Positions 9,165-17,870 are shown, counted from the first letter of the stretch. The stretch is DNA of 64,000 nucleotides from Sulfuritalea sp. (GCA_030247575.1 JAOTRV010000017.1:22985-86984); one strand, 5' to 3'. The notes: generated by a model not told the origin, from the sequence alone. Translations and numbers: made by a program.

Positions 9165-9947
9165 ATGAACCTCATTCCACCGGTATTCATTTCCCACGGC
9201 TCGCCGATGCTGCTGCTGGAACGCGGCCGCGCCGGTCCGGCGTGGCAGGCGCTGGCGCAGGAGCTGCCGCGGCCGCGGGCGATCCTCGCCGTTTCCGCGC
9301 ACTGGAACGCGCGCGCGCCGGCGGTCAGCGCCGCCCTGCAGCCGGAAACCATCCATGACTTCTACGGCTTCCCGCAGCCGCTCTACGAACTCGACTATCC
9401 GGCGCCCGGCGCTCCCGGGCTGGCCGCCGAGGTGGCCGGGCTGGTTCCCGGCATCCATATCGACCGCGAGCGCGGCCTGGATCACGGCGCGTGGTCGCCG
9501 CTGCGCGCCATGTACCCGACGACCGACATTCCCGTCGTCCAGTTGGCCGTGATGCCGCAGGCATCGGCCGGGGACCACCACCGGCTCGGCCGGATGCTGC
9601 AGCCGCTGACGCGACGCGGGATATTGGTGCTCGCCTCGGGCGGACTCACGCACAATCTGCGCGACATGGTCGCCGACGCGGCCGATGGCGAGGTGCTGCC
9701 TTACGTCGGCGAATTCCGCGACTGGTTCGCCGCGGCGCTGGAGCGGCGCGATGTGCCGGCGCTGCTCGACTGGCGCCGCCAGGCGCCGCACGCGGCGCGT
9801 GCCCATCCATCACCGGAGCATCTGCTGCCGCTCTACGTCGCCCTCGGCGCCGCCGGCGAAGACGCAGTGGCGCGCACCGCCTACCGCGACTCCCAACTGG
9901 GCGCACTGGCGCTGGATGCCCTGGTCTTTGCCGCGAAAGCTGCCTGA
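9165..9947 (+). CDS. Class III extradiol dioxygenase, DODA/YgiD type
   Basis: A 260-residue LigB-superfamily protein. PPVFISHGSPMLLLE carries the first iron-ligand His, AVSAHWNARAP the second, and GLDHGAWSPLRAMYP and LASGGLTHNLRDM are further signature blocks. Plant and bacterial members open the ring of 3,4-dihydroxyphenylalanine (4,5-DOPA dioxygenase); the substrate here is unknown. No clear Shine-Dalgarno sequence lies at the normal distance, and a TAGACT word ends 7 nt before the ATG, so a leaderless mRNA is possible. Confidence 0.9.
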   Translation: MNLIPPVFISHGSPMLLLERGRAGPAWQALAQELPRPRAILAVSAHWNARAPAVSAALQPETIHDFYGFPQPLYELDYPAPGAPGLAAEVAGLVPGIHIDRERGLDHGAWSPLRAMYPTTDIPVVQLAVMPQASAGDHHRLGRMLQPLTRRGILVLASGGLTHNLRDMVADAADGEVLPYVGEFRDWFAAALERRDVPALLDWRRQAPHAARAHPSPEHLLPLYVALGAAGEDAVARTAYRDSQLGALALDALVFAAKAA

Positions 9948-10071
9948 TCGAGGCACCGTCCGTGCCGCTATCACGTTCCGAAACCCGGAGCGCCGTCCCT
10001 GGGAATGTCGTGTCCGCAAGCCCGCCACGCCCGCAGCGACGGCAGGCCGGCGCGGCAGTACCCTCAGGCCC

Positions 10072-10548
10072 TCAGGGTTTCAGGTCCAGCACCGGCGTGT
10101 CGGCGAAGGCGTCGATCCCGTCGATCTCGACGACATTGTCCCGCACCGCGAGCACCGTGGCCTCGCTCAGGGCAATCAGGTTGGGCCGCAAGGGCGACCG
10201 CGTGGCGAACACTCCGCGCAGCGGCCGCTCCGGGTCGCCGCGCGGATGCACCTGCAGCACGGCGCGCTTTTCCGGACTGTCGTTGCGGTCGAACCAGTAG
10301 AGCACCTGGATCGACTTCAGTTCCTCGACCCCCATCAGTGCCGGCTGGTAGCGCCGCTCGATCTCGATGAAGGTCCTGCCGCCGGATTTGCGTACCCAGC
10401 CGACCGGGCTCATCGTATAGACCGGCGTCGCACCCGGCGCCGCCGCAACCGCTGCAGGCGCGCTCCAGGCGGCAGCCATGCCGGCGAGCGCAAGCGCGAC
10501 GAACTGCAAGCGCGCACGCGCGCTGCGAGACTTCAAGACGGAAAACAT
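10072..10548 (-). CDS. TrmO (TsaA/UPF0066)-fold protein with a predicted signal peptide
   Basis: A 158-residue protein whose residues about 45-158 match the TrmO family, which N6-methylates the t6A37 base of tRNA-Thr with SAM. Visible blocks are PVGWVR, QPALMGVEELKSIQVLYWF, the SAM-site motif HPRGDPERPLRGVFATRSP, RPNLIALSEATVL and DTPVLDLKP. Unlike cytosolic TrmO it begins with a basic segment and a hydrophobic Ala/Val-rich core ending near AVAAAPGA, read as a signal peptide. It stops right after DLKP, so the usual C-terminal domain is missing. ATG 10548 was chosen; another ATG lies 18 nt upstream. A tRNA substrate is doubtful if the protein is exported. Confidence 0.82.
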   Translation of the reverse strand: MFSVLKSRSARARLQFVALALAGMAAAWSAPAAVAAAPGATPVYTMSPVGWVRKSGGRTFIEIERRYQPALMGVEELKSIQVLYWFDRNDSPEKRAVLQVHPRGDPERPLRGVFATRSPLRPNLIALSEATVLAVRDNVVEIDGIDAFADTPVLDLKP

Positions 10549-10600
10549 GGCGGACCCCGTCAACAATGCGAGTGCCTGTTCCGGCTGCCTTAAATGGAAA

Positions 10601-10993
10601 TCATCCGGCCTTCACGGCCAATACCGGGCAGGGAACCGTAAGCAGAATATCCTGGGCCACACTGCCCAGAAAAAGCTTTCCTACGGGCGTGCGTTTGCGC
10701 AGGCCGATGATAAGAAGAGAAACCTGCAGCGAGTCGACCATTTCTTCAATTTCCTCGATGGCGCTTCTGCCTCGAACAAACTGCTTGAATGTGGCGTCGA
10801 CCCCGGATGCCGCCAGCATTTTCTCGACGCGCTCGACATCCTGAACATCGGCCATCGACGGATCTTCCTTGCTGCCGCCCGGACTGGTGTTGACCACCAC
10901 CAGAGCTTCCTTGCGGCGACCGGCAATCTCGATACCCTTATCCAAGGCGGCCTGCCCTTCCGGGCGGGGCACGTAGGCAACAAGTATGGTCAC
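10601..10993 (-). CDS. UspA-family universal stress protein
   Basis: A 130-residue single Usp domain: begins VTILVAYVPRPEG and has the ATP-binding-type C-terminal block IGLRKRTPVGKLFLGSVAQDILLTVPCPVLAV, close to G2XG9G(S/T). The start is GTG 10993, supported by an AGGGAG ribosome site 7-8 nt upstream; the frame is open further upstream but without Usp similarity. Cytoplasmic stress-related protein, exact role unknown. Confidence 0.9.
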   Translation of the reverse strand: MTILVAYVPRPEGQAALDKGIEIAGRRKEALVVVNTSPGGSKEDPSMADVQDVERVEKMLAASGVDATFKQFVRGRSAIEEIEEMVDSLQVSLLIIGLRKRTPVGKLFLGSVAQDILLTVPCPVLAVKAG

Positions 10994-11315
10994 GGCTATT
11001 CTCCCTGTGAGTGACAAATGGGCTGGCTGCTTGTGGAACCCGCATTCTGCACAAGTCCACGATATTCCACGCTGCAAATTCTAACCTGCCGGTTGCGCGC
11101 GCCCGACCGGCGATTTCTCCGGTTGCCGTCGCCCTGAGCTTGTCCTTCCGATCGTCCTGAGGCTGTCCAAGGAAGGGTGCATGGGGCATCGCCATGCTCA
11201 ACCCGAACGGGAGCTTCTAGTTCGCTCGGACCGCTCGATAAAACCGGCGCGCCGGCAAGAGTCGACGCTGGCGACACGGCAACCTGGCGCGATCGCGGCT
11301 TCAGCGCGCGGAACG
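10994..11315. other. 322-bp spacer with degenerate dispersed repeats
   Basis: No supported gene. It holds a degenerate relative of the CTCAGCCCGAACGG repeat (ATGCTCAACCCGAACGGG, about 11193-11210), related CTGAGCTTGTCC and CTGAGGCTGTCC words between 11135 and 11175, and one copy of the 21-bp GTAG-type repeat (listed separately). The open frames across it have no recognisable similarity. Confidence 0.5.
11260..11280 (+). repeat. 21-bp GTAG-hairpin repeat, copy 1 (divergent)
   Basis: Reads AGTCGACGCTGG then CGACACGGC. It differs from the consensus by C for A in the GTAG foot (GTCG) and T in the first stem arm (GCTG). It lies in the spacer between usp and the Cys-rich mini-protein gene. Confidence 0.7.
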
Positions 11316-11498
11316 CTACTTCTTCGTGCGTGCGGCGGCACGCGGCCTCTTCGCGGTCCCGGCCCTGACCTTGGTTTTGGACCCGGGCTGCTCCTCCGGC
11401 GCCGACGGCTTGTCGCCGAGCACCCCCTTGAGCGGACAGATCCGGAAAGCCGGACACTTGCGGCAACCGGCGACGATGGCGATCGGGCAAACAGTCAT
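11316..11498 (-). CDS. Cys-rich 60-residue protein, unknown function
   Basis: A small protein with four cysteines at 4, 12, 15 and 21 in a CPIAIVAGCRKCP...CPLKGVLGD arrangement, spacing C-x7-C-x2-C-x5-C. A Lys/Arg/Ala-rich tail ends in RTKK. The Cys pattern could hold zinc or an iron-sulfur cluster; nothing decides which. An AGGA ribosome site lies about 7 nt before the ATG and coding starts directly with the conserved-looking block, so I consider it real despite its size. The flanks hold dispersed repeats. Confidence 0.68.
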   Translation of the reverse strand: MTVCPIAIVAGCRKCPAFRICPLKGVLGDKPSAPEEQPGSKTKVRAGTAKRPRAAARTKK

Positions 11499-11549
11499 GG
11501 CGATTCCTGTCGATGAACACTTAAACGATTAGGGAAGCACTGATTAAGT

Positions 11550-11619
11550 CCGTTCGCGTTGAGCATGTCGAAACGCAAGCCAGTCGAATCAAGGGCTTCG
11601 ACAAGCTCAGCCCGAACGG
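11550..11619. repeat. Pair of inverted 27-bp dispersed repeats
   Basis: Arms 11550-11576 and 11593-11619 are imperfect inverted copies of the widespread proteobacterial TTCGACAAGCTCAGCCCGAA-type repeat, separated by 16 bp. They could fold into a long hairpin and act as a transcription stop between the mini-protein gene and mlaF-like gene. A second palindrome, GCGGCC-N8-GGCCGC, follows at about 11733-11752. Confidence 0.65.
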
Positions 11620-11794
11620 CTGGTACGTGTTCCGTATTTTTTTAAGTATGCGCGCCATGCTCGGCCGAAAGTAGTCGCCCGCACCTAAAGCGCGGCGGGC
11701 GCCGGACCGCCGGCTGCGGATTCCGTGACAAAATAGCGGCCTGACTGCGGGCCGCAATCCTTGCAGCCGCCAATTTTCAGCTGGTAATAAAGGC

Positions 11795-12604
11795 ATGACC
11801 CGGAAATCCGAAACGCTGATCGAGATCGAGGACCTTCATTTCTCCTACGAAGGCCACAAGGTTCTCGACGGCATCAATCTGCGCATTCCCCGCGGCAAGG
11901 TGGTGGCGATCCTCGGCGCCAGCGGCTCGGGCAAGAGCACCCTGTTGCGGCTGATCGGCGGCCAGTTGCGGCCCGAGCGCGGCAGCGTCCGGGTGGACGG
12001 CAAGGTCATCCATGAACTGGACCACGCCGGCCTGTATGCGATGCGGCGCAACATGGGCATGATGTTCCAGGCAGGCGGCCTGTTCAGCGACATGAGCGTG
12101 TTCGACAACATCGCCTTCCCCATGCACGAGCTGACCGACCTGCCCGACATCGTGATCCGCGACCTCGTGCTGATGAAGCTGCAATCGGTCGGCCTGCGCG
12201 GCACGACCGGCCTGATGCCGAACGAACTCTCCGGCGGCATGTCGCGTCGCGTGGCGCTGGCCCGAGCGATCGCCCTCGATCCGATGCTGACGATGTACGA
12301 CGAGCCCTTCGCCGGCCTCGATCCGATCTCGCTCAACGTGATCGCCGAACTGATCCGGCGCCTGAACGATGCCATCGGCGCGACCTCCATCGTCGTCACC
12401 TACGACGTTTCGGAATCCCTCAAGGTGGTCGACCATGCCTACCTGCTCTACAAGGGCAGGGTGGCGGCGGAAGGCCCGCCGGACGAGCTGCTGGCGTCCG
12501 CCGATCCCTTCGTGGTCCAGTTCCTCCACGCCCAGCCCACGGGGCCGGTGGCCTTCCACATGGAAGGCGCCCCTTACACCGAAGATCTGCGGATCAACCC
12601 GTAG
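11795..12604 (+). CDS. MlaF-like ABC transporter ATPase without an adjacent permease
   Basis: A 269-residue ABC ATPase closest in character to MlaF, the ATPase of the retrograde phospholipid transporter. Walker A GASGSGKST, the MlaF-like FQAGGLFSDMSVFDNIAFP, signature LSGGM and Walker B MYDEPFAGLDP are intact. The switch (H-loop) histidine is replaced by Tyr203 (VVTYDVSES instead of VV(T/S)HD), one base from His. No mlaE/mlaD genes adjoin it; flanking genes point elsewhere. Either a second MlaF copy or one separated from its operon; turnover could be altered by the Tyr. Confidence 0.85.
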   Translation: MTRKSETLIEIEDLHFSYEGHKVLDGINLRIPRGKVVAILGASGSGKSTLLRLIGGQLRPERGSVRVDGKVIHELDHAGLYAMRRNMGMMFQAGGLFSDMSVFDNIAFPMHELTDLPDIVIRDLVLMKLQSVGLRGTTGLMPNELSGGMSRRVALARAIALDPMLTMYDEPFAGLDPISLNVIAELIRRLNDAIGATSIVVTYDVSESLKVVDHAYLLYKGRVAAEGPPDELLASADPFVVQFLHAQPTGPVAFHMEGAPYTEDLRINP

Positions 12605-12607
12605 GCG

Positions 12608-13641
12608 TCAGGACCAGTCCAGTTCGGCGCGCACGATGGCGGCGCCCGCCGCGAGCGCCTGCAGCTTGCCGCGGGCGCCGGCGCGCGGCAGCGGCACCAT
12701 GCCGCAATTGGTGCAGCCGATCAGGCGGTGCGGCTTCACCCACTGCAGGGCCCGGCGCAAGGTAGCCGCGACTTCTTCCGGCGTCTCGATGCGGTTGCTG
12801 GCGACGTCGATCGCGCCGACCATGACCTCCTTCCCGTCGGCAGGCCGATCAGTTCCATCGGCACGTGCGAGTTCTGGCATTCGAGACTGACCTGGTCGAT
12901 GCGGCTCCCGGCCAGCAGTGGAAATGTCTGTTCGTACTGCCGCCACTCGGCGCCGAGTCCTTGCTTCCACTTGATGTTGGCCTCGATGCCGTAGCCGTAG
13001 CAGATATGCACCGCGGTCTTGCAGGGCAGGTCGGCCGCCGCGCGCTCCAGCGTCTTCACGCCCCAGTCGCGGACTTCGTCGAAGAACACGTTGAAGGCCG
13101 GCTCGTCGAACTGCACGATGTCGACACCGGCCTCGGCCAGTTCCTTCGCCTCCTGGTTGAGGATCTCGGCGAAGGCCCACGCCAGTTTCTCGCGGCTGCC
13201 GCCGTAATGGGCGTCGTAGAGCGTATCGATCATGGTCATCGGCCCGGGCAGGGTGAACTTGATCGGCCGGCTGGTAAGCAGGCGCAGGCGCCGCGCATCC
13301 TCGACGAAGACCGGTCGCTTGCGCGATACCGCCCCCACGACCATCGGCACTTCGGCGTCGTAGCGGTCGCGGATGCGCATGGTCTTGCGATTGACGAAGT
13401 CGACGCCGTCGAGATGTTCGATGAAGGTCGTCACGAAATGCTGGCGGGTCTGCTCGCCGTCGCCGACGACCGTAATGCCGGCGCGCAATTGGTCATCCAC
13501 GGCGAGCCGCATCGCATCGATCTTGGCCTGTTCCAGCGTCTCGCCGGAAAGCTGCCAGGGCGCCCAGAGCTTTTCGGGCTGGGCCAGCCAGGCCGGTTTC
13601 GGCAGGCTTCCCGCAATGGCGGTGGCAATGGGCTGGGTCAT
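12608..13641 (-). pseudogene. Core-type MetE methionine synthase (MesD-like), frameshifted
   Basis: The frame from ATG 13641 encodes a B12-independent methionine synthase catalytic domain without the N-terminal MetE half: AGSLPKPAWLAQPEKLW, DGEQTRQHFVTTFIEHLDGVD, LPGPMTMIDTLYDAHYGG, QFDEPAFNVFFDEV, and the zinc ligands in AVHICYGYG. At about 12836-12843, after PMELIGL, it leaves the family frame. The expected continuation DGKEVMVGAIDVASNRIETP...GCTNCGMVPLP, with the last zinc Cys, is intact in another frame to 12608. One missing base restores about 344 residues. It resembles the oxygen-linked, folate-independent MesD group; the usual MesX (DUF1852) partner is not here. A true mutation or an assembly error would look the same. 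Confidence 0.82.
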
Positions 13642-13761
13642 CTGGTTCGCTCCTCGGGGTCGGCTGCGGCGGACCGTCTGATTTGTTCGTCTGGTGTGCG
13701 GCCCGTCGCGGAATTATCGCCCTAAAATTCCGCGCATGCCTTCCGTCGCAGGAGATTGCAA

Positions 13762-14613
13762 GTGGGCAACATCGACCTGGAACACCTTCGCACCTGGATC
13801 GGAAAATCATGCAGCGACGAAGACCTGATCGCGGCCCGCCACGCGCGGCTCATGGCGGCGACCGTCGATTACCCCGACGCCGCGCGCATCCGCGACGGCG
13901 AATGCCTGCCGCCGCTGTGGCACTGGATCTACTTTCTGGAAGGCCTGCCTGCGCGCGAACTCGGCCGCGACGGCCATCCGGCGCGCGGCGGATTCCTGCC
14001 GCCGGTGCCGCTGGCCAATCGCATGTGGGCCGGAGGGCGGCTGTCCTTCCTGGCGCCGGTGCGCATCGGCTCGACCGTGCGCAAGGAATCGAGCATCCGC
14101 GATGTCGCACACAAGACCGGCCGCTCCGGCGATCTGGTGTTCGTCACCGTGCTGCACGAGCTGAAGTCGGCGCAGGGCGAACTGCTGATCCGCGAAGAGC
14201 ACGACATCGTATACAAGGAGACGAATGCGGCGGGAAAGCCCCCGGCAGCGCCGCCGCCCGCGACACTGGCGCAATTCGGCAGAACCTGGACGCCGACGAC
14301 AACCACGCTGTTCCGCTATTCGGCGCTGACCTTCAACGGCCACCGCATCCACTATGACGCCGACTACTGCCGCGAGGCGGAGGCCTACCCGAACCTGGTG
14401 ATTCACGGCCCGCTCAACGCCACCCTGCTGGCAGGCGTTGCCGAAGAGGTGAGCGGGCGCCGGCTGCGCGACTTCCGCTACCGCGGCCTGGCGCCCGCCC
14501 TGCTCGGCGATTCGGTCACGCTCCAGGCGAATGTGCGGGGAGAGCTCGTCGCCCTGCATGCGACGCTCGGCAACGGAACGGTATGCATGCAGGCAGAAGC
14601 CACCCTGAGCTAG
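13762..14613 (+). CDS. Two-hot-dog dehydratase (FAS1-type/HTD2, MaoC-like)
   Basis: A 283-residue protein with an N-terminal FAS1-type dehydratase domain (HWIYFLEGLPARELGRDGHP, PPVPLANRMWAGGRL) and a C-terminal MaoC-like hot dog (FRYSALTFNGHRIHYDADYCREAEAYPNLVIHGPL). It resembles mesaconyl-C4-CoA/itaconyl-CoA or 3-hydroxyacyl hydratases. The His/Asp pair RIHYD is the expected catalytic region. GTG 13762 is preferred over TTG 13756 because the AGGAG at 13750-13754 is 7 nt from the GTG. It stands alone between the core-MetE remnant and a decayed spacer, so its pathway is unclear. Confidence 0.82.
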   Translation: MGNIDLEHLRTWIGKSCSDEDLIAARHARLMAATVDYPDAARIRDGECLPPLWHWIYFLEGLPARELGRDGHPARGGFLPPVPLANRMWAGGRLSFLAPVRIGSTVRKESSIRDVAHKTGRSGDLVFVTVLHELKSAQGELLIREEHDIVYKETNAAGKPPAAPPPATLAQFGRTWTPTTTTLFRYSALTFNGHRIHYDADYCREAEAYPNLVIHGPLNATLLAGVAEEVSGRRLRDFRYRGLAPALLGDSVTLQANVRGELVALHATLGNGTVCMQAEATLS

Positions 14614-15124
14614 AACGCCGCTGCCGATACGCAACGCTGCGGCACGCATGACCGCGCTCCGGCAATTTCCCGATGAATGTGCAGCGGCCCGGAGGCGGCT
14701 TGCGAAATTTGGGAACGGACGCTGTGTGCCCATAAGAGCCGGTGGGGAAACCCGGGAGCGGCCGTTCGCCGGGAACCCAGAAAATGCGGGAGCTGCCATT
14801 CGCTATGCGTTAGTGATATTCTTGCCGTGAAGGCGGCTACGCAGCGGGAGCGGCCATTGGCGGTGTCAGGTTCTACTTCAGCACCCGGCCACGAAGAGAC
14901 GTAGCTCGACCGAGAAACATCACGATACGAACGACTGGTAACTGATCAGCAACCAGTCAATCGATCCCTATGATGGCCGGTCCTGCCATAGGTAAGGAAA
15001 TCATTCTGAACGGGTAGTGTGCCAACTTCTGTGCATAAGCGTCTGCAGTGGGAAGCAGACGGCAGGTCATGGCAAAGGTTTCTCTTACCATGCTGCCGAC
15101 CTTGCGAAAATCAACCCACAAGTC
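14614..15124. other. 511-bp spacer with three imperfect 17-bp repeats
   Basis: No supported coding sequence; the glyA paralogue ends just inside the right edge. Three related words occur at 14754-14770, 14788-14804 and 14846-14862, approximated by GGGAGCKGCCRTTCGCY, like the 'gagcggccattcgc' repeats seen between genes in other betaproteobacteria. Overall base composition drops here, suggesting decayed sequence. Confidence 0.5.
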
Positions 15125-16450
15125 TCAGTAAGGCAATGGAAACCGCTGACAGAGATCTTCCACTTGGCTTGTCACAGTTCGCATGACCGCCTCGTTGGGG
15201 TGTTCAGGATTCTCTGAAACCATTTCGAGCATGTGCATGATCATCGTTCCGATGGCACGGAATTCGGCAGCACCAAATCCGCGACTCGTCCCGGATGGGC
15301 TACCGACACGGATGCCTGAAGTGATCATCGGCTTCTCAGGATCGTTGGGGATGGTGTTCTTGTTGAGCGTGATGCCGACACGTTCAAGCGCTTTCTCTGC
15401 AACGTTGCCTGTGAGCTTGAGCGGGCGGAGGTCGGCTACCGCCAAGTGGGTATCCGTGCCGCCTGCAACGATCGGCAGGCCACCTGCAGCAAGCGTTTCG
15501 GCGAGTGCCTGAGCATTCTCGACAACCTGAGCGGCGTAGGTTCGAAAGGAGGGCCGCAGCGCCTCCCCCAAAGCCACTGCCTTGGCGCCGATCACATGCA
15601 TGAGCGGGCCACCTTGCAGCCCGGGGAAAATGGCCGAATTGATTGCCTTGCCAAGCTCAAGATCGTTGCTGAGGATGAGACCGCCGCGTGGGCCACGCAG
15701 CGTCTTGTGCGTGGTTGAGGTCACCACATGGGCATGGGGAAAGGGTGAAGGGTGAGCGCCGCCGGCGACCAGTCCTGCGAAGTGCGCCATGTCGACCATC
15801 AGTAGCGCGCCGATCTGGTCGGCAATACGCCGGAATGCCGGGAAATCGAGAATCCGCGAGTACGCCGAGCCGCCAGCGATGATGAGTTTTGGACGATGTT
15901 CGAGCGCGAGTCGTTCCACCTCTTTCATGTCGACGCGATGATCGTTCGGCCCTACGCCGTAGGCGATGGCGCGAAACCATTTGCCTGAGATGTTCATTGG
16001 CGCGCCATGCGTCAAATGGCCGCCGGCAGCCAATCCCAGGCCAAGGATGGTGTCGCCTGGTTGCAGCAGCGCGAGATAGACCGCCTGATTGGCCTGGCTG
16101 CCCGAATGAGGCTGAACGTTGGCATAGGCACAGCCGAACAGCGCCTTGGCGCGCTCGATGGCGAGTGTTTCAATCGCATCAACATGCGTGCAGCCGCCGT
16201 AATAACGTCGGCCCGGATAGCCTTCCGCATATTTGTTGGTCAGTACCGACCCTTGTATCTCCAGTACGGCGCGACTCACGAAGTTTTCCGAAGCAATCAA
16301 CTCGATCGAGTGGCGCTGCCGCTCGTGCTCGCGCAAGACGTGGCACGCCACGTCCGGATCGGCTTCGGCAAACGGCCCTGAAGCATGGGCAGGGAATGTA
16401 TGCACCGCAACTGGAGTTGTAAATTGCCGGGGATCTGACTGCTGGGTCAA
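15125..16450 (-). CDS. glyA: Serine hydroxymethyltransferase paralogue
   Basis: A 441-residue PLP enzyme of the SHMT family (serine + THF to glycine + methylene-THF; many paralogues also cleave beta-hydroxy amino acids). Visible are [35 protein letters not shown], the PLP lysine in [16 protein letters not shown], and [15 protein letters not shown]. It has about 20 more N-terminal residues than typical GlyA. Start is TTG 16450, supported by AGGAGA 8 nt upstream. The gene follows a BenE-like transporter and is divergent from a MocR regulator, so it is probably a specialised copy rather than the housekeeping gene. Confidence 0.9.
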   Translation of the reverse strand: MTQQSDPRQFTTPVAVHTFPAHASGPFAEADPDVACHVLREHERQRHSIELIASENFVSRAVLEIQGSVLTNKYAEGYPGRRYYGGCTHVDAIETLAIERAKALFGCAYANVQPHSGSQANQAVYLALLQPGDTILGLGLAAGGHLTHGAPMNISGKWFRAIAYGVGPNDHRVDMKEVERLALEHRPKLIIAGGSAYSRILDFPAFRRIADQIGALLMVDMAHFAGLVAGGAHPSPFPHAHVVTSTTHKTLRGPRGGLILSNDLELGKAINSAIFPGLQGGPLMHVIGAKAVALGEALRPSFRTYAAQVVENAQALAETLAAGGLPIVAGGTDTHLAVADLRPLKLTGNVAEKALERVGITLNKNTIPNDPEKPMITSGIRVGSPSGTSRGFGAAEFRAIGTMIMHMLEMVSENPEHPNEAVMRTVTSQVEDLCQRFPLPY

Positions 16451-16507
16451 GATGCTTTCTCCTGCGTGAGCGAAAAGTATCGGTTTGATGCGATCGTATG
16501 TTCTGGC

Positions 16508-17734
16508 CTATCGCCCATCCCCGGCGCCGGACTGACTCAAGCGCGGAAGCCAGCGCGTTACGCGGAAGTCGCCATGGATCAAACCGTGCGCAGCGAGGCC
16601 GGCCACCAGCCCCCAGAACGCCCCGCCCAAGCCGAACAGGGTGACATTGGCCGCCGTCGCCAGGAAGGTAATCAGCGCCGTTTCCCGGCCGCGCAGATCG
16701 ACCAGCGCGGTGGCAAGGCTGCCGCCAATCGCGCCGAGCAGGGCAAGGCCGGCCAGTGTGGTGATGAAGGTTGGCGGCAAGACCACGAACAAGGTCGCCA
16801 GCGTGGTGCCGAATACGCCAACGAGGATGTAGAACACGCCGCAGGCGAGGCCGGCGATATAGCGCTTGGCTGGCTCTTCGTGCGATTCCTTGCCGGTGCA
16901 GATCGCCGCCGTGATTGCGGCGACGTTGAAGGCATGGGAGCCGAACGGTGCCATCAACAGCGAACCCAGGCCGGTCACCGTGAGAATCGGGCTGGCACTG
17001 GTCTTGAAGCCGTCGTTGCGCAGAACCAGCATACCGGGCATGTACTGGCCGGTAAGCGTAATCACGAACAGGGGAAGCGCGACACTCAGCAACGCATTCA
17101 GCGAGAACGCGGGGGTCGTCAGCACCGGCAGGGCAAATTTGAGCGCCACGCCATCAAAACTGACCTGGCCGAGCCCGAGCAGGAGTACCACGCCGGTGAT
17201 GAGGACGCCGACGATCGCGTAGCGTGCAGTAAAACGGCGCAGCAACGCATAGGTGAGAATCAGCGCCCCGACCAGCAATGGGTCCATGCCGGCGCCACCA
17301 AAGGCACCAATACCGAAGCGCAGCAGAATGCCGGCCAGCAGCCCCGCGGCGATGCCCGGCGGGATCATCTTCACAACCCGCTCGAAATAGCCTGAGGCTC
17401 CCAGCACGATGAAGCCGATGGCTGACAGCATGTAGGCACCGATCATTTCCGCGTAAGGCGTAGTTGGCAGCACGGCGATGAGGAATGCCGCCCCCGGTGT
17501 GGACCACGCGGTGATGATGGGTTCCCGGTAGCGGTAGCTCAACCACGCGCCCGTCAGGCCGACGCCGACCGAAACCGACCAGATCCACGAGGCCGTCTGC
17601 TCGGGGCTGAGCCCGGCCGCTTTGGCCCCCTGAAAAACAAGGATGAAAGTTCCGCCGTAGTTCACGATGACGGAGATGAGTGCCGCAACCGTCGGGTGCA
17701 GCAGGTCGGCAGGCCGGATGGAAGCAGTATTCAC
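16508..17734 (-). CDS. BenE-family (benzoate/H+ symporter-like) inner-membrane transporter
   Basis: A 408-residue protein with about 11-12 membrane segments and BenE-type blocks: STPGAAFLIA, GMDPLLVGALILTYALLRRF, LTGQYMPGMLVLRNDGF, MAPFGSHAFNVAAITAAICTGKESHEEPAKRYIAG. GTG 17734 is used as start, with AAGGA 8 nt upstream; open sequence beyond it has no family similarity. First gene of an operon with the SHMT paralogue (57-bp gap). Family members are named for benzoate, but no aromatic genes lie nearby, so the substrate may be an amino acid or related compound handled by the SHMT paralogue (inference). Confidence 0.88.
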   Translation of the reverse strand: MNTASIRPADLLHPTVAALISVIVNYGGTFILVFQGAKAAGLSPEQTASWIWSVSVGVGLTGAWLSYRYREPIITAWSTPGAAFLIAVLPTTPYAEMIGAYMLSAIGFIVLGASGYFERVVKMIPPGIAAGLLAGILLRFGIGAFGGAGMDPLLVGALILTYALLRRFTARYAIVGVLITGVVLLLGLGQVSFDGVALKFALPVLTTPAFSLNALLSVALPLFVITLTGQYMPGMLVLRNDGFKTSASPILTVTGLGSLLMAPFGSHAFNVAAITAAICTGKESHEEPAKRYIAGLACGVFYILVGVFGTTLATLFVVLPPTFITTLAGLALLGAIGGSLATALVDLRGRETALITFLATAANVTLFGLGGAFWGLVAGLAAHGLIHGDFRVTRWLPRLSQSGAGDGR

Positions 17735-17780
17735 GCGTAGTGTCCTTGGAAATGGCTTGGTTGCATGGCGCTCAGAATGC

Positions 17781-17826
17781 CTGCAAAATGGTCTCTGTAA
17801 AATATCCACTTATGTAAAAAATACAG
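17781..17826. promoter_or_regulatory. A-rich direct repeats in the MocR/BenE divergent promoter
   Basis: Three related words, CTGCAAAAT (17781), CTGTAAAAT (17795) and ATGTAAAAA (17812), lie in the 136-bp gap between benE and mocR genes. The last two are also bounded by CTGTA...TACAG (17795-17799, 17822-17826). MocR regulators commonly bind direct repeats in such gaps; binding here is inferred. Confidence 0.4.
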
Positions 17827-17870
17827 GCCACTTTCTTTGTGGCCAGCCAGTTGGCAGCTTGGATCCCAAC

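Noticed and set aside
9948-10071. Possible terminator after the dioxygenase gene
   Set aside because: The CCCTCAGGCCCTCAGGG word is a direct repeat, not an inverted one, and no T-run follows in the needed direction.
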